Positions 1 to 7,556 of a stretch of DNA of 64,000 nucleotides are shown piece by piece. Every line of letters starts with the position of its first letter. Position 1 is the first letter of the stretch. The notes below the pieces were generated by a model. That model was not told the DNA's origin. It did not search any database and worked only from the letters and a program-made list of their open reading frames with translations. The position numbers and the translations under genes were made by a program. Source of the stretch: Streptomyces sp. MJM8645 (GTDB lineage: Bacteria > Actinomycetota > Actinomycetes > Streptomycetales > Streptomycetaceae); the NCBI RefSeq assembly GCF_001625365.1, contig NZ_LJJF01000002.1, positions 1 to 64,000 on the forward strand. The letters are read 5' to 3'.

Positions 1-204
1 GACCTGACGCGCGGGCCGGACGGCAAGCCGATGCTGTGCACCAACCCCAGCCGGGACACCCCCAGCAGCTACAGCCGCGCGCTCAGCGCGAAGTGTCCCA
101 AGGCCTACACGTGGTCCAAGCAGGACCAGACGCCGGGCAACAAGGTGATGCAGCAGTGCAGCCGCTGCAGCGGCTTCACCGTCACCTTCGGCCCCACCGC
201 GTGA
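1..204 (+). CDS. Thaumatin-like protein, C-terminal fragment
   Basis: The window opens inside this reading frame, which ends at TGA 202-204. The 67 visible residues resemble the C-terminal end of the thaumatin family: a CPKAYTWSKQDQTPG-like block, paired cysteines, then a final FTVTFGP strand. In plants and fungi the family binds or cleaves beta-1,3-glucan and is often antifungal. The next gene, 88 bp downstream on the same strand, is a GH128 beta-1,3-glucanase-like protein, so the pair probably acts together on fungal or oomycete glucan outside the cell. Only the C-terminus is present, so a signal peptide or extra domain cannot be judged. Confidence 0.6.
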   Translation, partial: DLTRGPDGKPMLCTNPSRDTPSSYSRALSAKCPKAYTWSKQDQTPGNKVMQQCSRCSGFTVTFGPTA

Positions 205-292
205 GCCACCCGCCCCGGACCCCGGCCCCCAGACTCCAGGGCCACCGCGGCCCCGTCACGACCGCGACCGCGCGACCGAAGAGAGGAACGCC

Positions 293-1111
293 TTGCCACG
301 CCGAATGCGCCTGTTCACCGCCCTGCTCGCGGTACTCACCTGCCTCACCGTCGGCAGTGCGGCCGACGCGACCGCCGCCCCGGCGAAGAAGAAGGGCGTG
401 AGCGCCTGGAACTTCACCGACGTCACCAAGGCTCTGGCCGACTCCAGGGCCGGCTGGTTCTTCACCTGGGCCTCGGACCGCCAACAGATCAAACCGCCCG
501 CCGGCGTCGAGTTCGTCCCCATGATCTGGGGCGCGGGCTCGGTGACCGACGCACAACTGCGAACAGCCAGGCAGGAAGGCACGACCCTGCTCGGATTCAA
601 CGAACCCGACCTGCCGGCACAGGCCAACATGAGCGTGACCAGGGCCCTCGACCTGTGGCCCCGGCTCCAGTCGACCGGGATGCGCCTGGGCGCACCCGCG
701 GTGGCGGGCGGCGGCGACGCCGCGGGCGGCTGGCTCGACCAGTTCATGAAGGGCGCCGCCGCCCGCCACGACAAGGTCGACTTCATCCCCCTGCACTGGT
801 ACGGCTCGGACTTCCGCGCCGACGCCGCGACCGGTCAACTGCGCAGCTACCTCCAAGCCGTGTACAACCGCTACAAGAAGCCGATCTGGCTCACCGAGTA
901 CGCCCTGATCGACTTCTCCAGCGGCACCCCGAGGTACCCGACACCGGAACAACAGGCCGCGTTCGTGACGAAGTCGACCGCCATGCTCCAGGGACTCCCC
1001 TTCGTCGAGCGCTACGCGTGGTTCACCCTCTCCGCGGACCGTGGCGGCACCGGCCTCTACAACCGGGCGACCCCCAACCGGGTGGGGACCGCCTACCGCG
1101 CGGCCGGCTGA
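293..1111 (+). CDS. Secreted GH128 family glycosyl hydrolase (beta-1,3-glucanase type)
   Basis: A 272-aa protein with a signal peptide over about residues 1-29, ending AADATAAPA. Residues 36-270 look like the TIM barrel of family GH128 (Asl1-like), whose members cleave beta-1,3-glucans. The expected acidic pair is visible: the GFNEPD motif with Glu104 as acid/base, and IWLTEY with Glu202 as nucleophile. The TTG at 293 is preferred because gagagga lies 6-12 bases upstream; the in-frame ATG at 305 would be about 18 bases from that site. It follows a thaumatin-like gene, and a strong hairpin lies 80 bp after the stop. The family call is firm; the exact glucan is inferred. Confidence 0.85.
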   Translation: MPRRMRLFTALLAVLTCLTVGSAADATAAPAKKKGVSAWNFTDVTKALADSRAGWFFTWASDRQQIKPPAGVEFVPMIWGAGSVTDAQLRTARQEGTTLLGFNEPDLPAQANMSVTRALDLWPRLQSTGMRLGAPAVAGGGDAAGGWLDQFMKGAAARHDKVDFIPLHWYGSDFRADAATGQLRSYLQAVYNRYKKPIWLTEYALIDFSSGTPRYPTPEQQAAFVTKSTAMLQGLPFVERYAWFTLSADRGGTGLYNRATPNRVGTAYRAAG

Positions 1112-1190
1112 GCACACCCCACCCCCGTCCACGCACGGACGCGGGCGACCACGACGCCCGGACCGGCGCAGAACCAGGAGTGTCGGCGAG

Positions 1191-1224
1191 CCCGGTGGGT
1201 GGACCGACGTGTCCACCCACCGGG
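1191..1224 (+). terminator. Rho-independent-type hairpin after the GH128 gene
   Basis: A perfect 14-bp stem (1191-1204 pairing with 1211-1224, arms cccggtgggtggac and its complement) with a 6-base loop. It lies 80 bp after the GH128 stop. There is no U-run, as is common for actinobacterial terminators. Confidence 0.75.
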
Positions 1225-1682
1225 CGACGGCTCGCGGCCGATCGGCTCGTCGCCGATCGGCTCGGCCCGTCGGCCGCCCCTGCGCCGGTCCGGGGAATTC
1301 CCCAGGCCGTCACCGCCCACGAGCGCGCCGCTCGTCACGGCCCGTACGGGGCCGCCGCCAAGGCCGCCCCATCGACGCAAGGCGGCAACGTCGGCAACAG
1401 CCAGGACGGATCCGGCGCCCAAGCCGGCCGGCCAGCCGCCGGCGAACGGACCGATGCGCTCCTCCAGCATGCCGAACGCCCGGCCCCGGGCCCGCCCGAC
1501 CTGACAGCCCCCGCAGTCGTCGACCACACCGAGACGGCGCAGCCGGGCGTACTCCCCGGTGTCCTTCCAGCAGCGCCCCGACAGATCGGAGGCGATGGCC
1601 AGACGGCCGAACGGCGGCAACGGTGGCGGTGGCCGGCCCCGGGCCTCGTTCCCCGGCTCCGTCACGCGGGGCCCGCCGGCGG

Positions 1683-1889
1683 TCAGCCCCCGGCGGGGCC
1701 GAAGAGCTCGGGCGCCGACCACGGCCCGTCCGGGCCCGCCTGGTGGATCCGCGCCAGGACCGACGACTGGTACCCGATAGTGAACACCTCCAAGGCGCCG
1801 TTGGCATCCGCGGCGGCGGCGCCCAGGCGCAGCACGGCGAGCAGGTCCGTAGACGAAACGACCCGCCGTCGCCTTCCTTTGAGGAGCAA
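1683..1889 (-). pseudogene. Remnant of a PLL/tachylectin-like beta-propeller protein
   Basis: The last ~42 codons before the stop at 1683 read like one propeller blade (ANGALEVFTIG, then a QAGPDGPWS segment), the pattern of DNGRLEVF...W repeats in bacterial PLL-like propellers. There is only one blade, no signal peptide and no convincing start. I read it as the decayed C-terminus of a larger secreted protein. It could also be a chance open frame. Confidence 0.3.
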
Positions 1890-1920
1890 ATCGGCCCGGC
1901 CCGGACGGCCATGCGGGTCC

Positions 1921-1956
1921 GTGTGACAGGTGTGGCAGGTGTGACAGGTGTGGAAT
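1921..1956. repeat. Four-copy 9-bp tandem repeat upstream of the crystallin-like gene
   Basis: Units gtgtgacag, gtgtggcag, gtgtgacag and gtgtggaat follow each other without gaps, 146 bp before the start at 2102. They may be a regulator-binding array or simple slippage repeats. Confidence 0.6.
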
Positions 1957-2101
1957 TCGGCTCAGCAAAGTCCCGCAAAATTCCCGGCAATTGGAATGAT
2001 GTCCGAAAATCGTTACACCAGGTTGCGACCTCAACACCTCTTGTTAGTGTCCCTTCAGTTCGACTCGCATGCCCCACCTCACACACCAGGGAGTTTGCGT
2101 C

Positions 2102-2452
2102 ATGCTGAAGCGACGAATCGCCGTGGCCGCAGGGGTCGCCATGATGGCTCTGGCCGTCGGCACCGTGCCCGCCCACGCGACCAACGAAGTCAACTTCGCC
2201 GAATGCCTGTTTGCCAGCGACTACTTCACCATCGGCATCACCAACGACAACGGCACCGGTTTCAGGAGGTGCTTCGCGAACGCCGGCGACATCTGGATCG
2301 ACCAGAGGTCGGTCACGAGTTTCAGCAGCGGCAACAACGCCGGGTACTTCGAGTACGAGCCCGGAGACGGCTCCCTCTACCGCCACACCTTCGGCAAGAA
2401 CCAGGCCATCACCAAGAACTACGGCACCGTCACGACGCTCCACATCAACTGA
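2102..2452 (+). CDS. Secreted beta/gamma-crystallin-like protein (killer-toxin-like)
   Basis: A 116-aa product with a clear signal peptide (MLKRRIAVAAGVAMMALAVG, cleavage after PAHA). The mature ~90 residues carry the CFANAGD, NNAGYFEYEPGDG and ITKNYGTV blocks of the small actinobacterial beta/gamma-crystallin group, related to the Streptomyces killer toxin-like protein, which is antifungal. Two cysteines could form one disulphide. The ATG at 2102 has agggag 9 bases upstream; an in-frame ATG at 2069 has no such site and would spoil the signal peptide. Its antifungal role is inferred from the fold and from the glucanase neighbours. Confidence 0.75.
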   Translation: MLKRRIAVAAGVAMMALAVGTVPAHATNEVNFAECLFASDYFTIGITNDNGTGFRRCFANAGDIWIDQRSVTSFSSGNNAGYFEYEPGDGSLYRHTFGKNQAITKNYGTVTTLHIN

Positions 2453-2459
2453 ACCCACC

Positions 2460-2495
2460 GGCCGGTCACAGGGAGCCGCGCCCCTGGGACCGGCC
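2460..2495. terminator. Bidirectional hairpin between convergent genes
   Basis: Outer arms ggccggtc (2460-2467) and gaccggcc (2488-2495) enclose a second pairing of caggg with ccctg. It lies between the crystallin-like gene and the convergent DUF4389 gene and overlaps the latter's stop codon. Confidence 0.6.
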
Positions 2496-3044
2496 CCCCA
2501 CGGGGAGCCGTCCCTCGGCGCAGCCGGCGGCGGGCGGGCCCTGTGGCACGCGGTCGGCGAGGCCCGGGACGAGGGGCCCGAGGACGCTCTGGGTGGGGTT
2601 GGTGACCTCGTCGTTGTCGAAGTCGTCGTCCGAGTTCACCGAGGCGGTGACCGACCCCATCGCCCAGGAGGCCAGGCCGAGGAGGAGGAAGAGGACGAGC
2701 AGGCCGCGCCCGGCGCCGCCGAGGACCAGCGGACGGGTGGCCGACGCCGGGCCCTCCGGTTCGCTGCCCGGCTCCTCGCCGAACATGCGCTTGGGGCAGG
2801 CCGACGAAAGCATCGTCAGGTAGGCGGTGTAGCGCATCCGGTAGCGCAGGACCGCGACCGTCGCCTCGTACAGCGGCTGCGGCATCCGGCCGAGGGCCAG
2901 GACCAGGACCACGAGCCAGACCACGAACGGCGCCGTCCACCAGCCCGCGTACGCAAGGCCCTGCACGATCGAGGCCGGGATCACCAGGACGATGCGGAAG
3001 TCGAGCGCCCCGGGCCGCAGCCGACTCAGCCCGTCGTCCGCCAT
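2466..3044 (-). CDS. DUF4389 membrane protein, probably frameshifted upstream
   Basis: From ATG 3044 the 192-aa product has a DUF4389-like block: a hydrophobic pair around LVIPASIV and WLVVLVLALGRMP, then RYRMRYTAYLTML, then a further membrane segment (LLVLFLLLGLASWAMG). Function is unknown. The same frame stays open upstream to about 3370 and reads plausibly (PAAYCEHALDVAASAGL just before the ATG) but has no start codon. A different minus frame beginning near 3477 reads like protein (DRLPEMTDGQSRAVAEATSA) down to about 3290. One indel near 3290-3300 would join them into a gene of about 1 kb, so ATG 3044 is probably internal. Confidence 0.5.
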   Translation of the reverse strand: MADDGLSRLRPGALDFRIVLVIPASIVQGLAYAGWWTAPFVVWLVVLVLALGRMPQPLYEATVAVLRYRMRYTAYLTMLSSACPKRMFGEEPGSEPEGPASATRPLVLGGAGRGLLVLFLLLGLASWAMGSVTASVNSDDDFDNDEVTNPTQSVLGPLVPGLADRVPQGPPAAGCAEGRLPVGGRSQGRGSL

Positions 3045-3626
3045 GACGAGACCGGCGCTGGCGGCGACGTCGAGCGCGTGCTCGCAGTACGCCGCCGGTG
3101 TCCTCGGCTGGTCCGGGCGCAGCGCGGCGAGTTCGGTTCCGGACGGAAGCGTGGTGACGGCGGCGCGGCGTCCGGCGGCGGTGGGGCACCACAGGGTGCG
3201 GCCGTCCGGCCAGGGGCAGCGGATACCCGCCGATACGCTGGTGGCCGGGTACCCTACGCCGACGAGCGCGGGGACCCGGCCATTGCCGCGGGGCGCAGCC
3301 CAGGGTGTCGACGGTGCGGATCGGCTGGGCGCTGCCGGCGCTGGTGGCCTCGGCCACCGCCCGGCTCTGCCCGTCGGTCATCTCCGGGAGGCGGTCGGCG
3401 GCGACCACGGCCGGGACGGACTCGGCCATCGTCCTGGCGGCTCCCCGGAAGACGAGCGGATCGGGGCGGCTGGGCAAGGCGTTTCGGGCCGGGCTCGTGG
3501 GACTCCGCGGAGAACGGGCTCTGCCTGCCGATGTCCGCCCTCCGCGCGCCGGTGCTCCCCCACCAGGTCGTCCGCGGTCACGTCACGACGAGCACGAGTC
3601 CGTCCCGCGTGCCGACGGGCCCTGCG

Positions 3627-4079
3627 TCACTGCGCAGCAGCCTGCAGATCGACGCTCTTCCGATCGACCGCGAGCGTGACAATGCGCGGGAAGCCATTGC
3701 TCCCTGTTTCCCACCGCTGCAAGCGCGTAGTGACCTCGGCCTGACCGACCCTCACAAGAGGCCCCGGGTTGGGCCTGCCATGGTTGACCCACACGTGTTC
3801 GGCACCGTCACAGATGACAGACGTGCCGATGGCGACCCTGTCCCCCACCGAGCTGTTGACGACGGCGTAGGAAGAAGGCCCTGAGCAGCGGTAGGTACCC
3901 GAGAGGGTCACAACCGCCTCGCTGTCGACCGTACCGGTGGAGTTGAGGGACACCGTGCCGGTGAAGTCGGCGGGTGCCGTCCCCGAGACGGCCGCCTGGG
4001 CCGGGGAAGCGGCCCAGAACCCCGAGAGCAACGTGATGGATACGACTGTGGACAGAGCAGCAGAAGCAGAGCGACGCAA
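3627..4079 (-). CDS. Secreted DUF6299-like protein
   Basis: A 150-aa protein with an N-terminal signal peptide (cleavage near SPAQA, residue ~29). The mature part has the VVTLSGTYRCSG strand, an ICDGAEHVWVN block and a C-terminal valine/arginine-rich strand, matching the small secreted actinobacterial family DUF6299. Two cysteines probably pair. The function is not known. The start is TTG 4079, with aggggaag about 6 bases upstream on the minus strand. It stands alone; the upstream ~270 bp (4080-4352) hold its promoter and nothing else recognisable. Confidence 0.7.
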   Translation of the reverse strand: MRRSASAALSTVVSITLLSGFWAASPAQAAVSGTAPADFTGTVSLNSTGTVDSEAVVTLSGTYRCSGPSSYAVVNSSVGDRVAIGTSVICDGAEHVWVNHGRPNPGPLVRVGQAEVTTRLQRWETGSNGFPRIVTLAVDRKSVDLQAAAQ

Positions 4080-4352
4080 CGAACTTCCCCTGACCGAACG
4101 ATCATTGACTTGTCTAGACCTGTGGTCGGGACCGTACCACCCAGCCCGGAACCATCCGACACGAACTCATAACTCTTCACCCACAGGTCATCCAGGTCGG
4201 GACACAACACGGCGGCACACCCCGAACACCCGGACGGAAACGCCCGGGTACGGCCGACCCCGCACACCAGCCCCTCAACGGGAGTCACCCGCCGGCGCGG
4301 ACCAGGTCGGCCTTGCTGCGGTAGTGCGCCGCGAACACCGTTCCTGCCCGGC

Positions 4353-5315
4353 TCAGGGCGCCAACACGACCCTGCCGAATACCTTGCCCGCGTCCATTGC
4401 TCGGTGAGCCAGCACCGCCTGGTCCAGCGGCAGCACCTCGTGCACGACCGTGCGCAGGTCCCCGTGCACGGCATCATCGAACTGGGACGACCGCACCGCC
4501 TGCCTGTCGGAGCCGGGCACGGTGTCGGAGCTGAAGGTGGCGAACGACAGCGACTTGCGGAAGGCGTCCATCAGCCGCATGCCGAAGTCCGCCGGCGGCT
4601 GCCCGCCGACCACGCCGACAGCCACATACCTCCCGTTCGGGTTCAACCGGTCCAGAAACAGGGAAAGCTGAGGACCCCCCACGACATCGATCACCACGTC
4701 GAAACCCGCCGGTGCGTCCGAGCCGCCCTCGCCGGAGCGGTCGAGGACATGGGTCGCGCCCAGGTCCCGCAGGCGGGTGCCACGCTCCGCCGATGAGGTG
4801 GTGACCGCCACCGCGCCCGCACCGCCCTTGGCTGCAAGCTGAACCGCTGTGATCCCGATGCTGCCCGCCGCACCGCGCACGAGCACCGTCTCGCCGGGCG
4901 CGAAACGAGCGCGGTCCAGGGCGAAGTGGGCGACCACACCGGAACCGCCGAGAGTCACCGCGTCCGCGCCGGTCAGGCCGTCAGGCAGCAGAAGGACGTC
5001 CTCGACCGAGGCGACGGCCTGCTCGGCATACCCGCCGGACAGGCCGGTGAACGCCCACACCCGCCGCCCCATCCACGAAGCGTCCACGCCCTCTCCCACC
5101 GCGGTGACGCTACCCGCCACCTCGCTGCCCAGGAGATGGCCCTCCCGGAAGCCGTACGCGGCGAGCGTTCCCCGGCGGATCACGGCGTCCACGCCGCCTA
5201 CCCCGATGGCCTCCGTGGTGATCCGCACCTGCCCCGGGGCAGGGACGGGCACGGGCAAGTCGACGACCTCCAGACCGTCAGGGTTTCCGAACTCCCTGAT
5301 CACGACGGCTTTCAT
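4353..5315 (-). CDS. NADPH:quinone oxidoreductase-type medium-chain dehydrogenase
   Basis: At 320 aa it matches the zinc-free quinone oxidoreductase (QOR) branch of the MDR superfamily. The N-terminal GroES-like fold begins MKAVVIREFGNPDGLEV; the cofactor site is RGAAGSIGI (residues 147-155) in a Rossmann domain. No zinc cysteine set is seen. Such enzymes reduce quinones or enones with NADPH in the cytoplasm. It is divergent from a TetR regulator, with 167 bp between the starts, the common arrangement for a repressor controlling a detoxification reductase. The substrate cannot be told from sequence. Confidence 0.85.
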   Translation of the reverse strand: MKAVVIREFGNPDGLEVVDLPVPVPAPGQVRITTEAIGVGGVDAVIRRGTLAAYGFREGHLLGSEVAGSVTAVGEGVDASWMGRRVWAFTGLSGGYAEQAVASVEDVLLLPDGLTGADAVTLGGSGVVAHFALDRARFAPGETVLVRGAAGSIGITAVQLAAKGGAGAVAVTTSSAERGTRLRDLGATHVLDRSGEGGSDAPAGFDVVIDVVGGPQLSLFLDRLNPNGRYVAVGVVGGQPPADFGMRLMDAFRKSLSFATFSSDTVPGSDRQAVRSSQFDDAVHGDLRTVVHEVLPLDQAVLAHRAMDAGKVFGRVVLAP

Positions 5316-5482
5316 CTCTGCTCCTTAGGCCGGTGAACGAACGGGCCACAACTGCTGCGACCGTGAGCGGCGAGCCCGGCTCCCCAGCCCGAGGCACCAC
5401 CAGCAGGGTGGCGGGGCGGGGCGGCGTCACCGCCATCGGACCGTAACGGACGCCCCCGTCCAATTGGCTAAAGTGAGAGGCC
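5316..5482. promoter_or_regulatory. Divergent promoter region for the QOR/TetR pair
   Basis: The 167-bp gap must hold both promoters. A palindrome CCAATTGG (5460-5467) sits 15 bp before the TetR start and is the only clear dyad; it is short for a TetR operator. Autoregulation is inferred from layout. Confidence 0.4.
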
Positions 5483-6127
5483 ATGACCGACCGTTTGCCT
5501 CACATCGCGCGCTCCGACGCCCGCGACAACCGGGCCCGCATCCTGGACGCCGCCCGCGCGGTGTTCAGCGAGGAGGGCCTGAACGCGCCCATGCGCGAGG
5601 TCGCCCGACAGGCAGGCATCGGCCCCGCCACGCTGTACCGGCACTTCCCGACCAAGCAGGCACTGATCGTGGAGACCTTCGCCGAGCAGCGGCGAGCCTG
5701 CCACGCCACCGTCCGCGACGCCCTCGCAGACCCGGACCCGTGGCACGGATTCCGGAGCCTGGTCGAGCGCATCTGCGAACTCCACGCACACAGCCGGGGA
5801 TTCGCCGACGCCTTCATGACAGCCTTCCCCGAGGCCATGGACTTCGCCGCCGACCGAGAACGGACCTCGCGCAGGGTTGCCGAACTGACACGCCGCGCCC
5901 AGGACACCGGCCAGCTCCGCCCCGGCTTCGTCGTCGACGACCTGATCCTCATGCTCATGGCCCACCGGGGCCTCCAAGACGCGCCGCGTGCCGCCCGGCT
6001 CACGTCCTCTCGCCGCTTCGCTGCCTACGTGATCGAGGCGTTCCGCGCCGCACCGGAGACGGGAGCGCCTACACCGCTGCCGCCAGCACCACGCCTGCGG
6101 CTCGCATACTCGCCCAGCACGCAGTAG
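5483..6127 (+). CDS. TetR/AcrR family transcriptional regulator
   Basis: A 214-aa protein whose N-terminus is a standard TetR helix-turn-helix: RARILDAARAVFSEEGLN, then REVARQAGIGPATLYRHF at about residues 36-53. The C-terminal ligand-binding half is poorly conserved, as usual. ATG 5483 has gtgagagg about 5 bases upstream. It is divergent from the quinone oxidoreductase gene and probably represses it and itself until a small molecule binds. Confidence 0.9.
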   Translation: MTDRLPHIARSDARDNRARILDAARAVFSEEGLNAPMREVARQAGIGPATLYRHFPTKQALIVETFAEQRRACHATVRDALADPDPWHGFRSLVERICELHAHSRGFADAFMTAFPEAMDFAADRERTSRRVAELTRRAQDTGQLRPGFVVDDLILMLMAHRGLQDAPRAARLTSSRRFAAYVIEAFRAAPETGAPTPLPPAPRLRLAYSPSTQ

Positions 6128-6472
6128 ACCCGCCACGACGAGGTCCGTCATGGGGAGCGGCCGGGCGGCACCGCGAAGGTGTCGTCATGCCGCGGGCTCT
6201 GCCCACCGCGCCGAGGTGCCGAATCCCGCCATCACCCGGACGGCGTAGCGTGAAGGGTTCTCACCAGCCCCTGACCTGCGGCAACACCCGAAACTCACCG
6301 GATCCGAGGCGAAACTCACCAGCGGCCCGGGACGAGATTCACCGCCCCCCGCCGCCCGGTCGTTTCAGGTGAAGTTCCACAAGCGTGGCGCCCCGGGCCG
6401 CTGCGCCCCGGGAAGCCTCCTGCGTGACGGCTGCTCGCCCGAAGTGGCCGCGCCCCGTCACGGAGAATCCCC
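6128..6472. other. Intergenic region with short direct repeats
   Basis: No gene is supported in these 345 bases. They contain three near-identical 12-mers described separately (6289-6344) and presumably the promoter of the secreted repeat protein at 6473. Confidence 0.5.
6289..6344. repeat. Three direct repeats of CGAAACTCACC-like sequence
   Basis: cgaaactcaccg (6289-6300), cgaaactcacca (6310-6321) and cgagattcaccg (6333-6344) are spaced 21 and 23 bp, about two helical turns. A weaker match (ttctcaccag) starts near 6258. This looks like an array of regulator half-sites upstream of the gene at 6473. Confidence 0.5.
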
Positions 6473-7223
6473 ATGAGCCTCGCCCCGCGCTCCGCTGCGC
6501 TCGTAGCCGCCGCCCAGTCCGTCGCTGCACTGGCCGGTCCGGCTCCCGCCGCAGCCGGCCCCACCCCCATCGCTTCGCAGCCCCCGGCCGGCCGGTACCT
6601 CAACCTGCACCAGTGCGTCTACAACAGCCCGCTCGGGGCGAGCAACTTCGACCTCATGACAACCCTGGTCCCGAGCCTGGACGGGCGGTTCAGGGCCGGA
6701 ACGGACGTCTCCGACACCCCCGGTCCCCGCCGCCGCCTGCGGCCCCGGGGACGGGCGCTACGAGCCCAACGTCTACACGGCCGCCGAACCCTACGACCTG
6801 ACGTCCGGGCACTACCTGAACCTGCACCAGTGCATCTTCTGGAGCGACTTCGACCAGGACCACCTCACCTCGGTGGTGGGAACCACCGAGGTCAAGTTCG
6901 TCGCCGGCACCAACATCTCCAACTCCCCTGACACCACCGTCAGCTGCGGCGGCGGAGGCACCGACCACCCCATCCCCCTGCTGTCGAGCGCCACAGCCCT
7001 GGACCTGACCGCCGGGCGGTACCTGAACCTGCACCAGTGCATGTACTACTTCGACGGTTACCGCGACCACCTCACGACCTTCGCCCCGAGCGGAGACGGA
7101 CGCTTCAAGGCCGGGACGAACATCTCCAACACCCCCGACACCAAGCCCTCCTGCGGCCCCGGCGACGGGCGGTACCAGCTGATCCCGGTGCTCTCGGGCG
7201 TCAAGGCCCTCCTCATGCACTGA
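6473..7223 (+). pseudogene. Secreted three-repeat protein interrupted by a frameshift
   Basis: ATG 6473 (RBS ggagaa) starts a signal peptide (cleavage near APAAAG) and a first repeat beginning AGRYLNLHQC. The frame is lost in the C-run near 6715-6720. In the next frame the protein resumes at once with PAAACGPGDGRYEP and continues through two more repeats to TGA 7223. Each ~75-residue repeat has a GRYLNLHQC or GHYLNLHQC start, an AGTNISNTPDT-like middle and a SCG end. Removing one C restores a ~249-aa open frame, so this is either a sequencing error or a recent mutation. I do not recognise the family. Confidence 0.7.
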
Positions 7224-7241
7224 GGACCGCCGCGCAACAGC

Positions 7242-7271
7242 CGGCCCCGCACTCACGAGGGCGCGGGGCCG
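7242..7271 (+). terminator. Hairpin after the repeat-protein gene
   Basis: Arms cggccccgc (7242-7250) and gcggggccg (7263-7271) with a 12-base loop, 19 bp after the stop at 7223. Confidence 0.6.
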
Positions 7272-7556
7272 TGGTGGCCGATCGCCGGGCCCAGGGCCGG
7301 CAAGCGGGCTCGTGCCAGGTGGTCCGGACGCTCCTTCCGGCCCGGATCACGGGTGTTCTCACGGGTCAGCGGTGCAACCCGGTGGGAGCCGGCCGATTCC
7401 CAGGGGCGGGACGTCGCCCGGGAAACCGGCCACGCCCACACCCCGCAACTCCAGGATCTCCTTGGTGCACGAGCGGGACGGGCGACGCCCTTCGCGTCCA
7501 ACGGCAGGACGTCGAGCGCGTCGTTCCCCTCCGCCCCCAGGATGGGTGACGTGGCG
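7272..7556. other. Intergenic, no gene recognised
   Basis: Between the repeat-protein terminator and the end of the convergent M48 gene. Open frames here lack plausible starts or recognisable products. Confidence 0.4.

Larger units (their letters stand above)
1225..2101. other. Intergenic region with no convincing intact gene
   Basis: Between the GH128 terminator and the crystallin-like gene. Several frames are open because of high GC, but none has a good ribosome binding site and a recognisable product. A short minus-strand open stretch (1683-1889) resembles a broken beta-propeller repeat. A 9-bp tandem repeat sits at 1921-1956. The last 100 bases are AT-richer and probably hold the promoter of the gene at 2102. 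Confidence 0.5.

Noticed and set aside
3305..3679. 124-codon plus-strand frame
   Set aside because: No ribosome binding site or known motif, and it is antisense to the better minus-strand reading.
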